This document shows, piece after piece, positions 27,554-36,888 of a stretch of 64,000 nt of DNA. The position numbers and the translations under genes are program-made. This DNA is from Chryseobacterium gleum (GTDB lineage Bacteria; Bacteroidota; Bacteroidia; Flavobacteriales_D; Crocinitomicaceae): positions 124,001-188,000 of the forward strand of contig CAMAXI010000001.1 of NCBI GenBank assembly GCA_945862165.1, given 5' to 3'. Under the pieces are notes generated by a model that was given only the letters and a program-made list of their open reading frames with translations, made no database searches and was not told where the DNA came from. The first letter of the stretch is position 1. Each line of letters begins with the position of its first letter.

Positions 27554-28330
27554 TTAAATCATTCCGCGAATAACTCCTTTATCAGAAGCTACAATAAAAT
27601 CTATGATTTCATCGCGGTATTTCGATGCAGGCATTGTTTCTTTAACACATTCTATCCCTTTGGAGATATTATTATTTTGAACGTAAATTATACGATAAGC
27701 GTCTTCTATTTCACGTACTTCTACATCTGTCAATCCTCTTCTACGCAATCCAACAGAATTAACACCCGCAAAAGTCAATGGTTCTCTAGCAGCTTTAATA
27801 AAAGGAGGGATGTTTTTTCGAACCAACGAAGCGCCACCGATAAAGGTATGTGCACCGATATGAACGAATTGTTGCACCGCTACTTTACCTTCTAGTATCG
27901 CCCAATCATCTATTTGAACATGTCCAGAAATCCCTACGTACGATGCTAAAATTACATTATTGCCGATTTGACAATCGTGTGCAACATGTACATAAGTCAT
28001 TAATAAACAATTGGAACCAATACGAGTTGCCAATTTATCTTTTGTTCCACGGTGAATAGTTACACACTCTCTAATTTTTGTATTATCTCCAATTTCGACA
28101 GTCGTATATTCTCCTTCAAATTTTAAGTCTTGTGGAATCACACCAATTACAGCGCCTGGAAAAATTTCACAGTTTTTACCTATGCGTGTACCCGGATAAA
28201 TTGTAACATTCGGATGAATACGCGTACCATCACCAATAATCACATCTTGAAAAATTGTTGAAAATGAATCAACAACAACATTTTCTCCCAATTTAGATTC
28301 TGGTGATATGCTGGATAATGGACTAATCAT
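27554..28330 (-). CDS. lpxA: Acyl-ACP--UDP-N-acetylglucosamine O-acyltransferase
   Basis: A 258-residue left-handed parallel beta-helix protein with hexapeptide repeats from residue 1 to about 190 (VTIYPGTRIGKNCEIFPGAVIG and so on), then a helical C-terminal domain. The catalytic His is in YVHVAHDCQIG. It catalyses the first step of lipid A synthesis. The start is 2 bases downstream of the lpxC/fabZ stop, in the conserved lpxD-lpxC/fabZ-lpxA order, so the three form an operon. Confidence 0.97.
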   Translation of the reverse strand: MISPLSSISPESKLGENVVVDSFSTIFQDVIIGDGTRIHPNVTIYPGTRIGKNCEIFPGAVIGVIPQDLKFEGEYTTVEIGDNTKIRECVTIHRGTKDKLATRIGSNCLLMTYVHVAHDCQIGNNVILASYVGISGHVQIDDWAILEGKVAVQQFVHIGAHTFIGGASLVRKNIPPFIKAAREPLTFAGVNSVGLRRRGLTDVEVREIEDAYRIIYVQNNNISKGIECVKETMPASKYRDEIIDFIVASDKGVIRGMI

Positions 28331-28332
28331 AT

Positions 28333-29733
28333 TTATTCTTTTTCTTTAATAACTTGTGCTAACATCGTTGCTTCGGAAGCTACTTGTCCGTTTACATACG
28401 CTGTCCCTTTCATATTAACTAAACCACGACGTATTGGAGAAGTCAACACCATTTCGATTACTAATGAATCACCTGGCATAACTTTTCGTTTGAATTTACA
28501 TTCATCGATTTTCAAAAAGTAGGTCGAATATTTTTCTGGTTCATCCACTTGATTCAAAGCAAAAATACCACCAACTTGTGCCATTGCTTCAATTTGAAGT
28601 ACCCCAGGCATTACAGGATTTCCTGGGAAATGTCCTTGAAAAAATGGTTCATTCATCGTCACATTTTTCACACCAATCACATTTTCCGGCCCCATTTCGA
28701 TAACCTTATCCACTAATAAGAAAGGGTATCTATGCGGCAACATTTTTTCAATTGCGTTGATATCAAAAAGTGGTTCTTTCGTTAAATCAAACTTACGCCC
28801 TGCAGCAGCTTGTTTTTTTATTTGTTCTTTTAATACTTTCGCAAAACGAACATTTCCGTAATGTCCTGGTCGTGCTGCTAATATATGCGCTTTGATTGGT
28901 TTTCCTACCAATGCTAAATCACCAACAATATCTAACAATTTATGTCTAGCAGGCTCATTTTCAACACGTAACTTAGAGCTATTCAAAACTCCAATACCAT
29001 TATATTGAATTTTCAAACTTTCTTTACCTAGTAATTTTGCTAGACGATCTAAATCTTCTTGTGTTACATCTTCTTTGTCTACTAACACAATTGCGTTGTC
29101 TAAATCACCTCCTTTGATTAGGTTATTTTGAGCTAATACTTCTAATTCGCGTAAAAACACAAACGTTCTACAATTTGCAATTTCAGTTCTAAATTGACCA
29201 AGGTTGTAAATATTTGCATGTTGCGTTCCCAATAAAGGTGATTTATAATCAACCATTACTGTTAAACGATATTCTTTATCTGGGATAGCTAAAAATTCAA
29301 TTCCTTTTTCAATATCTTCCCATGGAATATTTTCAGTCAACTCAAAATAATCACGAATTGCATCTTGTTCTTCGAAACCAGTCACTTCAATTGCTTCCAC
29401 AAATAACAAGGAACTTCCGTCCATGATTGGAATTTCAGGACCATCCACTTTTATTAGCGCGTTATCTACTTGCATTCCATAAAGTGCAGCAAGTATATGT
29501 TCGGTAGTGTAAACACGAGCACCATTCGACTCTAACGTTGTGCCTCTATCCGTGGCAACCACTAAATCAACATCTGCTTTTATAATAGGTTGCCCTTCTA
29601 AATCTGTACGTTGGAATTTGTATCCGTGGTTTGCAGGTGCAGGACACACTTCAAGTGTCACTAATTTCCCTGTATGTAGCCCTATTCCTTTAAATTGAAT
29701 AGCGTTTTTTAATGTTCTTTGTTTTTCAGCCAT
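28333..29733 (-). CDS. lpxC/fabZ: Bifunctional UDP-3-O-acyl-GlcNAc deacetylase / 3-hydroxyacyl-ACP dehydratase
   Basis: A 466-residue natural fusion typical of Bacteroidota. Residues 1-310 are LpxC, the zinc deacetylase that commits to lipid A synthesis, with the ligand H79 in TTEHILAALYG and the later HKLLDIVGDL motif. Residues 320-466 are FabZ, with LPHRYPFLLVDKV and GHFPGNPVMPGVLQIEAMAQ (His and Glu active-site residues). The fusion couples lipid A and fatty acid elongation. It lies 4 bases after lpxD and 2 before lpxA. Confidence 0.98.
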   Translation of the reverse strand: MAEKQRTLKNAIQFKGIGLHTGKLVTLEVCPAPANHGYKFQRTDLEGQPIIKADVDLVVATDRGTTLESNGARVYTTEHILAALYGMQVDNALIKVDGPEIPIMDGSSLLFVEAIEVTGFEEQDAIRDYFELTENIPWEDIEKGIEFLAIPDKEYRLTVMVDYKSPLLGTQHANIYNLGQFRTEIANCRTFVFLRELEVLAQNNLIKGGDLDNAIVLVDKEDVTQEDLDRLAKLLGKESLKIQYNGIGVLNSSKLRVENEPARHKLLDIVGDLALVGKPIKAHILAARPGHYGNVRFAKVLKEQIKKQAAAGRKFDLTKEPLFDINAIEKMLPHRYPFLLVDKVIEMGPENVIGVKNVTMNEPFFQGHFPGNPVMPGVLQIEAMAQVGGIFALNQVDEPEKYSTYFLKIDECKFKRKVMPGDSLVIEMVLTSPIRRGLVNMKGTAYVNGQVASEATMLAQVIKEKE

Positions 29734-29737
29734 TCGA

Positions 29738-30778
29738 CTAATCTTTACTTATGTTTTTTAATTTTTGATCAAACTCTTGAATTTTCTGTAAAATAAAAGG
29801 CAATTTACGGAACCCAAAATAGGATTTTTTAAAATCTTCAATTGGAATTGCAGGTGTTCCCATTAAGACACTTTCTTTTCTCACCGTATTTGGAACGCCA
29901 GATTGCGAAACAATTTTAGTTCCATCTGCAATCGTTAAGTGTCCAGAAATACCTGCTTGTCCACCAACCATTACATTTTTACCTATTTTAGCAGAACCAG
30001 CAACACCAACTTGTGCTGCCAAGGCTGTGTTTTCACCTAACTCCACATTATGTGCAACTTGTACTAAGTTATCCAATTTCACTCCTTTACGAAGAATTGT
30101 AGACCCCATGGTTGCACGATCTATGGTAGAATTCGCTCCAATTTCAACGTTATCTTCTACGATTACATTTCCAATTTGAGGAACTTTTTTAAAAACACCA
30201 TTTTCATCCGGTGCAAATCCAAAACCATCCGAACCAATAACAGCACCCGCATGAATGATGCAATCTTTTCCTATTGTACAATCGATGTATATTTTAGCCC
30301 CTGAATGGATTATCGTATTATCTCCGATAGTAACATTATCTCCGATGTAAGCATTTGGATAAATCTGAACATTATCTCCAATAACTGCCTTATTTCCAAT
30401 GTATGCAAAAGCACCTAAATAGATGTCTTTTCCAATAGTAGCAGAATCTGAAACAAAACTTGGTTGTTCAATAACCGGTTCTTTCGTTCGCATTTGGTCG
30501 TAAAACTCTAACAATTGTGCAAAACAAGCGTATGCATCTTCGACTTTAATCAATGTAAGATTTTCAGGCAATGGTTTACTAGGAGTAAAAGTTGTGTTAA
30601 CAATACAAATCGAAGAACCAGTAGAATATATGTACTCTTCGTATTTTGTATTTGCTAAAAAAGAAAGTTTACCTTCCGATCCTTCTTCTATTTTTGCTAG
30701 GCCGTTTACTTTAACTTGAGAATCACCAATGATTTCACCAAGTATGATTCCAGCAATTTGTTCTGCAGAAAATTCCAT
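29738..30778 (-). CDS. lpxD: UDP-3-O-(3-hydroxyacyl)glucosamine N-acyltransferase
   Basis: A 346-residue hexapeptide-repeat acyltransferase, the third step of lipid A synthesis. The N-terminal uridine-binding domain (1-100) is followed by the left-handed helix with the catalytic His in [11 protein letters not shown] and [10 protein letters not shown]. It is the first gene of the lpx operon. A -7 box TAATTTTG (30783-30790, minus strand) ends 4 bases before the ATG, suggesting a very short leader. Confidence 0.97.
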   Translation of the reverse strand: MEFSAEQIAGIILGEIIGDSQVKVNGLAKIEEGSEGKLSFLANTKYEEYIYSTGSSICIVNTTFTPSKPLPENLTLIKVEDAYACFAQLLEFYDQMRTKEPVIEQPSFVSDSATIGKDIYLGAFAYIGNKAVIGDNVQIYPNAYIGDNVTIGDNTIIHSGAKIYIDCTIGKDCIIHAGAVIGSDGFGFAPDENGVFKKVPQIGNVIVEDNVEIGANSTIDRATMGSTILRKGVKLDNLVQVAHNVELGENTALAAQVGVAGSAKIGKNVMVGGQAGISGHLTIADGTKIVSQSGVPNTVRKESVLMGTPAIPIEDFKKSYFGFRKLPFILQKIQEFDQKLKNISKD

Positions 30779-30854
30779 AATACAAAATTAAAAAAAGATA
30801 CAGCGGGTATTAAGTTGTTAACGATGAATTATCAACAAGTATATTTTCATTAAA

Positions 30855-31538
30855 TTAATTACAATCTAATTTTTTCGAAAGATCTAAACGAATAATATCA
30901 ATACGATCTTTATACCATAATGTATTCGCGCCAATCACTACACCTTGTTGATTTTTAAAACTTAAATAGTGTGTTTTGGGATTTGATAATAAACGTGATT
31001 TTTGAAAATCTAATTTTCCGTTCTTTTTAATTGCTTCAAAAAACTGTTTATTTTGAATCATCCCTAAAGCGTTTTGTTGACAAGTCAAGCGCGCATTTGT
31101 ATCTACATAGACCAAATCTTTCTCTGTTGGAAAAAGTAAAAGCTTACCTAAACCTTCCGTGGTAAGATTTACTTGCATGACATTTTTGGATGCTTTAACA
31201 ATTTCTGCTACATAACTATCTTTTGGCAAGGCAAAATAAACCGATTTCCCATCTTTCGAAAAATGGTAGATTTTCGGATTCGATTTCGTACTACTTTTAT
31301 CAAAATTCACTTTTGCATCTGTTATAAATTTTGCTAAAGTGTTGGAATTTAAACCTAATTGCTGAATTGATTTTTTATTTTTCTCCGAAACCACTACTGC
31401 ACGCTCAATCACGGAACCTTTGACACGATTTGCAGGTAACCAACTGCAACCTCGCGCACCAAAAAAGAAAATAACGATAATTAAACTTGGTATGAAACCA
31501 AATGAAAAGTATTTAAGTCTTCGTAAGAAAGTATTCAT
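30855..31538 (-). CDS. Membrane-anchored DUF4258-like protein of unknown function
   Basis: A 227-residue protein with one N-terminal membrane helix (FSFGFIPSLIIVIFFFG) followed by a periplasmic part. The motifs GCSWLPANRV and AKVNFDKSSTKSNPKIYH resemble small anchored proteins of flavobacteria carrying a DUF4258-like domain; a second related unit seems to follow (CQQNALG, GKLDFQKSRLLSNPKTHY), so the protein looks like an internal duplication of that unit. No catalytic residues stand out. A -7 box TAACTTTG is at 31558-31565 (minus strand). Function unknown. Confidence 0.7.
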   Translation of the reverse strand: MNTFLRRLKYFSFGFIPSLIIVIFFFGARGCSWLPANRVKGSVIERAVVVSEKNKKSIQQLGLNSNTLAKFITDAKVNFDKSSTKSNPKIYHFSKDGKSVYFALPKDSYVAEIVKASKNVMQVNLTTEGLGKLLLFPTEKDLVYVDTNARLTCQQNALGMIQNKQFFEAIKKNGKLDFQKSRLLSNPKTHYLSFKNQQGVVIGANTLWYKDRIDIIRLDLSKKLDCN

Positions 31539-31717
31539 GGTTATATTTTTAGTCTGGCAAAGTTACTAATTCAAGTGCTTCTAGGTATATTTTTTTTGAC
31601 AAACCTTGCTCAATAAAAGATTATTATTAATATTGCACCACAGAAACAAATCTCGTTGTTTCTTTTTCAATCCAAATCAACTAAAAATCACCATTATCTT
31701 ATTCACTCGTTCAATCT

Positions 31718-33508
31718 ATGGATATTAAAGATTTAGAAGGTAAAAAACTTTCTGACTTACGTGTTATTGCAATTGCTGCAGGTCTAGAAAAAGCAGAGAC
31801 ATTAAAAAAATCAGAAATTATTGGTCAATTAACAAAACTAGCAGGTGGTGAAGAAGCTCCTACTTCAGAAAATGTTAAACCAATACCCAAAAGCAAGATT
31901 CCTGTAAAGAAAGTTACACCTACCGTTGCTAACGAAGACTTATTTACACAAGAAACGACAATAATTCCTGCTGACACAAACAGTCCTGTCGATACAAACA
32001 GTGAAGAAGTAAAACCGATTTTACGTAAAAAAACATATTTAAAAGAAAAACCACGTAATCCAGAGACGGATTCAGTTATTACACCAGATGCGCAGACGGC
32101 AACAACAGTTGACAATGCAACTCCAGAAGTGGCAAGACCAATACGCAACAAACCAAATCCACATAGAGATCGTGTAAAACCAACAGCAGAAGGAGATGCA
32201 CAAACACCAGAAGTAAGAACTGAAAATACGAATTCACCGCGACCACAACATAAAAACCAACAAAATCGCCAAGTTCAAGGAGAAAGACCTAATCCAGGAG
32301 ATAACACTAATCCAAATCGTAACCGTCCTAATCCCAATCAACGTCCTGCAGAACCTGCAATTTCCAAAGAAGAAGAAATTCGCTATGATTTAGCAGGAAT
32401 TGTTAGTGCTGAAGGAGTATTAGAAGTAATACAAGAAGGTTTCGGATTTTTACGTTCCTCGGATTACAATTATTTACCTTCTCCGGATGATGTATATGTA
32501 TCTCAAAGTCAGATTAAGCATTACGGATTAAAAACGGGAGATACTGTATTGGGAACGATTCGTCCACCAAAAGAAGGCGAAAAATTCTTCCCATTGGTTA
32601 AAGTAGACTCAATAAATGGAAGACATCCATCGTATATACGTGACCGTGTTCCTTTCCAATATTTAACCCCTTTATTTCCAAACGAGAAATTTATTCTTAC
32701 AGGACATAAAGATGAAAGCATGTCGACACGTATCATGGACTTATTTGCACCAATTGGTAAAGGACAACGTGGTATGATTGTAGCGCAACCAAAAACGGGT
32801 AAAACCATGTTATTGAAAGACGTTGCCAATGCGATTGCTGCAAATCATCCAGAAGTTTACTTAATTGTATTATTGATTGATGAGCGTCCAGAAGAGGTTA
32901 CAGATATGGCACGTAGTGTTAAAGCGGAAGTAATTGCTTCAACATTTGATGAACCAGCGGAACGTCACGTGAAAGTTGCAAATATCGTATTAGAAAAAGC
33001 AAAACGTATGGTAGAATGTGGTCACGATGTGGTAATTTTATTAGATTCTATTACACGTTTAGCGCGAGCATACAATACTGTTTCACCTGCATCTGGAAAA
33101 GTTCTTTCTGGAGGTGTGGATGCGAATGCATTACACAAACCAAAACGTTTCTTCGGAGCTGCGCGTAAAATTGAGAATGGAGGTTCTCTTTCCATCTTAG
33201 CAACTGCATTAACAGAGACTGGATCTAAAATGGACGAGGTTATCTTCGAAGAATTTAAAGGTACTGGTAACATGGAGTTACAATTGGATCGTAAAATTGC
33301 GAACCGTCGTGTCTTCCCTGCCATTGACATAATTTCTTCTAGCACACGTCGCGACGACTTATTAGTTAAGAAAGAAGTATTACAACGCGTGCATGTATTG
33401 CGAAGACACATTGCTGATATGAATCCAGTGGAAGCAATGGAATTCTTAAAAGGACAAATGGATCATACTTTGTCTAATGAAGAGTTTTTAGCATCTATGA
33501 ATAGATAA
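31718..33508 (+). CDS. rho: Transcription termination factor Rho
   Basis: A 596-residue hexameric RNA helicase. The N-terminal SAP-like helix bundle (1-45) is followed by a long, low-complexity Pro/Asn/Arg/Thr-rich insertion (about 50-220), common in Bacteroidota Rho. Then come the RNA-binding cold-shock-like fold ([20 protein letters not shown]), Walker A in AQPKTGKTM (near 356-364), [10 protein letters not shown] and the [13 protein letters not shown] motif. The leader of at least 80 bases (31636-31717) may hold autogenous control, as is known for rho in other bacteria, but I see no defined structure. The DUF4199-like gene follows by 4 bases. Confidence 0.97.
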   Translation: MDIKDLEGKKLSDLRVIAIAAGLEKAETLKKSEIIGQLTKLAGGEEAPTSENVKPIPKSKIPVKKVTPTVANEDLFTQETTIIPADTNSPVDTNSEEVKPILRKKTYLKEKPRNPETDSVITPDAQTATTVDNATPEVARPIRNKPNPHRDRVKPTAEGDAQTPEVRTENTNSPRPQHKNQQNRQVQGERPNPGDNTNPNRNRPNPNQRPAEPAISKEEEIRYDLAGIVSAEGVLEVIQEGFGFLRSSDYNYLPSPDDVYVSQSQIKHYGLKTGDTVLGTIRPPKEGEKFFPLVKVDSINGRHPSYIRDRVPFQYLTPLFPNEKFILTGHKDESMSTRIMDLFAPIGKGQRGMIVAQPKTGKTMLLKDVANAIAANHPEVYLIVLLIDERPEEVTDMARSVKAEVIASTFDEPAERHVKVANIVLEKAKRMVECGHDVVILLDSITRLARAYNTVSPASGKVLSGGVDANALHKPKRFFGAARKIENGGSLSILATALTETGSKMDEVIFEEFKGTGNMELQLDRKIANRRVFPAIDIISSSTRRDDLLVKKEVLQRVHVLRRHIADMNPVEAMEFLKGQMDHTLSNEEFLASMNR

Positions 33509-33512
33509 TCAG

Positions 33513-34073
33513 ATGAAGAAAACAATCAAAATTGGTTTATTATTTGCTGCGGTTTGGATGCTGATTAAATTAGTATTTCATGCAACTCTTCCTACGGAAT
33601 CGACTTTAAAAGTAGCGGTCTTCATCAATATTTTACTTTTATTGACAGCGATTGCTGTAGGATTATTTTACCATAAAAAAGAAGAAGGATTTACCGAAGG
33701 AAATACCTTGAGTGACATCAAAGCAGCCATGACTTCTGGTATCCCGTACACTATTTTGGTTTCTATTTTTATTTACTTGTATTACAACAATATCAACCCA
33801 GACTTCAATAAACTTCAAATTTCTGCAGCGAAGAAAACGATTGAACTTTCCTTAAATAACCCAGTAGAGTTGGCAAAAATCAAAACGCAAAATGAAGCAT
33901 TTGAGGTTATGACAAAAGAGAAGATGTACCAAGAATTGGTGAAAGGTCCTGAAAACTTTTACAAAGCTAGTTCTACTGCGTTGATTTCCTTGTTGTCGTT
34001 AATAATGTTATCGACGGTGTATTCGATATTGGTGACGATTGTATACCGTAAGGTATTGGTTAGAAAGATATAA
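33513..34073 (+). CDS. DUF4199-like integral membrane protein
   Basis: A 186-residue protein with four predicted membrane helices (about 7-24, 32-50, 75-90 and 155-175) and a short soluble loop between the third and fourth. Pattern, length and the YYNNINPDF stretch after the third helix resemble DUF4199 proteins of Bacteroidota, which have no known function. It lies 4 bases after rho and is probably cotranscribed. A hairpin directly at the stop codon terminates the transcript. Confidence 0.6.
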   Translation: MKKTIKIGLLFAAVWMLIKLVFHATLPTESTLKVAVFINILLLLTAIAVGLFYHKKEEGFTEGNTLSDIKAAMTSGIPYTILVSIFIYLYYNNINPDFNKLQISAAKKTIELSLNNPVELAKIKTQNEAFEVMTKEKMYQELVKGPENFYKASSTALISLLSLIMLSTVYSILVTIVYRKVLVRKI

Positions 34074-34103
34074 TATAAATAAAAATTGCTTTTTATTTAT
34101 ATT
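34072..34103 (+). terminator. AT-rich hairpin after the DUF4199-like gene
   Basis: Perfect 14-bp arms (34072-34085 and 34090-34103) around TTGC, starting inside the stop codon. The stem is A/T only, ending in a T-rich tract, so it may work as a weak Rho-independent terminator. Confidence 0.55.
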
Positions 34104-34488
34104 ATTTATTCTTTTAATTAATTCCACCTTTTTTTCATTGCCAAAAAAAGGTGGAGCCAAAAAAGTCTAGGCCTGTATGAAATTTACTTGAAAATTACGT
34201 TTCATTTCACTGTCTTCACCCAAACTCACAAACGCCTTTAGCTAATTTTCATACTGAAAATCAGAAGGCTGAGTTCAAACAAGGGTTTGACTACGTTTCA
34301 TTACACTTATTTTCTACATAAACTTCATAAATGGCCAATTTATGGTTTCATTTTTATTATTGATTTTTTATCAAAACTTGTAAAATTTGCAAGTTTTGAT
34401 AATTTAAAACGCAAACTATTGATTATCAAACATAAGTTAATTCAATAAATTCTATCCTATATCCCGAAAGCTTTCGGGATATACTCCT
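34104..34488. repeat. Convergent intergenic region with four palindromes
   Basis: No gene. Hairpins: CCACCTTTTTTT/AAAAAAAGGTGG (34124-34154), a 19-base palindrome CATAAATGG...TTTATG (34326-34344), TATCAAAACTTG with its complement (34369-34401) and a perfect 26-bp palindrome centred on GAAAGCTTTC (34458-34483). The last lies just downstream of the response-regulator stop on the minus strand. Between them (34240-34290) is a longer imperfect inverted repeat containing GAAAATCAGAAGGC. Confidence 0.7.
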
Positions 34489-35163
34489 TTAAGCTTCCCC
34501 AGCAAACAAGAATTTATTCGGACTTACTAATCCTGTTTTTACGGCATACATAACGATTCCAGCGGTGTTTTTCACCCCTAATTTTGCCATGATATTCTTA
34601 CGGTGGGTGTTGATTGTGTGCGTACTCAAGAATAAAATATCTGCGATTTGTGTATTCGTTTGTCCTTCAGCGATGTACTTTATAATTTCATTTTCACGTT
34701 CAGATAACAATACTGGTTCGCATGAAAAAGACTCAAAATCAATATCTTCTACATTAATGTGAGCTCGTTGGATTGTCTCTAAGATTTGTCCACAAAAGAA
34801 CTTATTTCCGCGTTCTGTTTCTTTAATAGAATTAATGATTTCGGAAACATCACAGTCTTTCTTGACATAACTTTGAACACCACAACGTAATGCATCCACT
34901 AAGGTTTGTGCACTTTGTTCCGGAGTAATGGCAACAAATTTAACCGAAGGAAATTTTTGCAGTACGTTTGGAATAATGTCGATGGTAAACCCAGGGGAAG
35001 TATAATCAATCAAGACAATATCTGCTCCAAAGTTTTGAATTTCACTGAATAATTCATCGCTATTTCTAGCTTCACTAACAATTTCAAGTGTTTTATCTGT
35101 GTTTAAAATCGTTCGGATTCCAACTCGAATTAACTCGTTACTATCTGCAATTATTACCTTCAT
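34489..35163 (-). CDS. NarL/FixJ-type response regulator
   Basis: A 224-residue regulator. The receiver domain has D7 in the acidic pocket, phosphoacceptor D53 (VLIDYTSPGF), the conserved T region (FVAITPEQ) and K in SYVKKDC. The C-terminal LuxR helix-turn-helix is SERENEIIKYIAEGQTNTQI...STHTINTHRKNIMAKLGV. The acidic pair is reduced (D7-S8 instead of DD/DE), which may affect Mg binding. No kinase is adjacent; the HisKA_2 kinase at 9395-10669 is a candidate partner. A -7 box TATATTTG lies at 35188-35195 (minus strand). Confidence 0.92.
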   Translation of the reverse strand: MKVIIADSNELIRVGIRTILNTDKTLEIVSEARNSDELFSEIQNFGADIVLIDYTSPGFTIDIIPNVLQKFPSVKFVAITPEQSAQTLVDALRCGVQSYVKKDCDVSEIINSIKETERGNKFFCGQILETIQRAHINVEDIDFESFSCEPVLLSERENEIIKYIAEGQTNTQIADILFLSTHTINTHRKNIMAKLGVKNTAGIVMYAVKTGLVSPNKFLFAGEA

Positions 35164-35242
35164 TATTTAGAATGATTATAAGTAAGACAAATATAGGAAG
35201 TCAATTTGGATAAAACTATGACTTAAGTTGTTTTTTGAAGAA

Positions 35243-35452
35243 AATTAGGGAATAGCTTTTAGGACTTAGGAATTAGTAAATAGCTTTTGGGAGATAGCAT
35301 TTAGTAAATAGGGAATAGTTTTTAGGAATTAGCTTTTAGGAGATAGGGAATAGCTTTTAGGCAATAGCATTTAGGAAATAGCATTTAGGAAATAGCATTT
35401 AGAAATTAGAGAATAGTTTTTAGGAATTAGTAAATAGCTTTTAGGTTATAGA
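35243..35452. repeat. TAG-rich low-complexity array
   Basis: About 210 bases of imperfect tandem units such as AATAGCTTTTAGGAATTAG and AATAGCATTTAGGA (unit 14-20 bases). A shorter relative lies at 48837-48911. It contains no open frame and fills most of the gap between the response regulator and the universal stress gene. Confidence 0.8.
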
Positions 35453-35574
35453 GGCTTTCAACTTTATATTTTTCTTCTTGTAACTAGGAAACTGACAAAA
35501 GTCATTATTCCATCTGATTGCAGTCACAATCTTAGGCAAATAGTTTTCTGAACTTTGTAGAAAATGTTTAGATT

Positions 35575-36414
35575 ATGAAAAAAATACTTATACCTACTGA
35601 TTTATCCCCGAATGCAGGAAATGCAATTCGATATGCCTTAAACTTCTGTAAGAATTTTCCGGCAGAATTAATTTTCTTACATGCAACCCATCCAATGTTG
35701 GATTTACCCGACACTTCCTTAGAATTTTATGATCCGATTGTATTTCAAGATGAAAAAGAACAATTAAACTTTGTACGTGCCAATTTAAATAAAATTTTTG
35801 AGGAAGAAAAAATAGACCAAGAGAAACTCAACTTCAGCATCGAACTTAGAATTGGATTTGCTGCAGATGAAATTGTGCGTGTTGCTGAAGAATTTAATTG
35901 TGATTTAGTAATTATGGGTACGCAAGGCGCAACAGGACTAGGTAAATTATTTTTAGGAAGTATTACTTACTCTGTTATCAAGAAAACCGAAATCCCTGTT
36001 TTGGCAATCCCTTCTAATTATTCCTACAAAGCAATTGACAAAATTGTATTTGCTACAGATTACGAAGGTATTTCAAACAAAAAAACACTCACACCTTTAT
36101 TTGATTTAGCAAATGCTTTCGACGCAAAAGTATTGATGTTTCATGCGATAGAAGCCAAAGAACCAATAGCTGCATATATAGAAGAATTACAAGTTTGGAA
36201 AACAGAAAAGAATTTTCACCATGTAAAACACACAAATAGTATCGCGACATGTGAAGATGTAACCCAAGGAATTATGGAATTTGCAGATGAAAACGATGCA
36301 TCCATCATTGCTATGATTCCACATTCGTATAATTTCTTCACAAACTTAATTCATAAAAGTAAAACGAAAGAAATTGCATTGGAAAGTAAGGTACCGTTGT
36401 TGGTGCTTTGCTAG
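35575..36414 (+). CDS. Tandem universal stress protein (UspA family)
   Basis: A 279-residue protein made of two Usp domains. The first (1-145) is complete with the ATP-binding pattern GTQGATGLGKLFLGSITYSVI and KKTEIPVLAIP. The second (about 155-279) keeps the fold pattern (KIVFATDYEG, ASIIAMIPHS, SKVPLLVLC) but not the G-x2-G-x9-G loop. Usp proteins protect cells in starvation and redox stress. Two-domain Usps next to stress genes are common in Bacteroidota. Confidence 0.9.
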   Translation: MKKILIPTDLSPNAGNAIRYALNFCKNFPAELIFLHATHPMLDLPDTSLEFYDPIVFQDEKEQLNFVRANLNKIFEEEKIDQEKLNFSIELRIGFAADEIVRVAEEFNCDLVIMGTQGATGLGKLFLGSITYSVIKKTEIPVLAIPSNYSYKAIDKIVFATDYEGISNKKTLTPLFDLANAFDAKVLMFHAIEAKEPIAAYIEELQVWKTEKNFHHVKHTNSIATCEDVTQGIMEFADENDASIIAMIPHSYNFFTNLIHKSKTKEIALESKVPLLVLC

Positions 36415-36425
36415 AGGAGTGACGG

Positions 36426-36481
36426 CCCTTCGAGAGCCTCAGGGACCTTTTTATGAAGAGTGACCCTTCGAAAAGCTCAGG
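36426..36481. repeat. CCTTCGA...CTCAGG repeats, two copies
   Basis: CCCTTCGAGAGCCTCAGGG (36426-36444) and ACCCTTCGAAAAGCTCAGG (36463-36481). Each is an imperfect palindrome of the family also seen at 44833-44854, 45061-45083, 53825-53845, 61211-61298 and 62500-62517. Downstream, 36483-36525 is a GTGATG/GTGACG simple repeat similar to 44897-44925 and 62471-62540. Confidence 0.75.
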
Positions 36482-36549
36482 TTAAACTGGGTAATGAGTG
36501 ATGGGTGACGGTTGATGAATGATACTTTTAACTAACAAAAATGTGAATT

Positions 36550-36830
36550 ATGAAAACAGAAACAATTTATATTGCGAATTTAAAATGTGGGGGATGCGCT
36601 ACAACAATTACAAAAGAATTAGCTGAAATAGCAGGTGTGTCCAATGTAAAAGTGGATACTATACTGACAGTGTGGATGTAACGTATGCTGAAATAGTGGA
36701 AAGATCTGAAATCATTCACAAACTACACCACCTTGGTTATCCAGAGGCTACCGAAGAAAATGGATTATTACTGCAACTTAAGAGTTATGCAAGTTGTATG
36801 CTAGGTAGAATAAATAATCTAAAAAACTAA
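36550..36830 (+). pseudogene. Heavy-metal-associated (HMA) domain protein, frameshifted
   Basis: The ATG at 36550 opens an HMA-like metal-binding protein: YIANLKCGGCATTITKELAE with the CxxC copper site (C13, C16). After GVSNVKVD a tandem duplication of ATACT (36656-36660 and 36661-36665) shifts the frame, and translation stops at codon 44 (36679-36681). In the other frame the protein continues to TAA 36828-36830 (DTDSVDVTYAEIVERSE, HHLGYPEATEENG). Removing the 5-base duplication restores a 91-residue protein. It could be a real pseudogene, a slippage-prone gene or a sequencing error. A terminator (36846-36883) follows. Confidence 0.8.
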
Positions 36831-36845
36831 TGAGGATTCCTAAAC

Positions 36846-36883
36846 AACAAAGGCTGTTAATTTTCATTGATAGCCTTTGTTTT
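36846..36883. terminator. Bidirectional terminator between the HMA gene and ltaE
   Basis: AACAAAGGCT (36846-36855) pairs with AGCCTTTGTT (36872-36881), with TTTT on the right end. It lies between two convergent genes and can serve both. Confidence 0.75.
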
Positions 36884-36888
36884 AGTTA

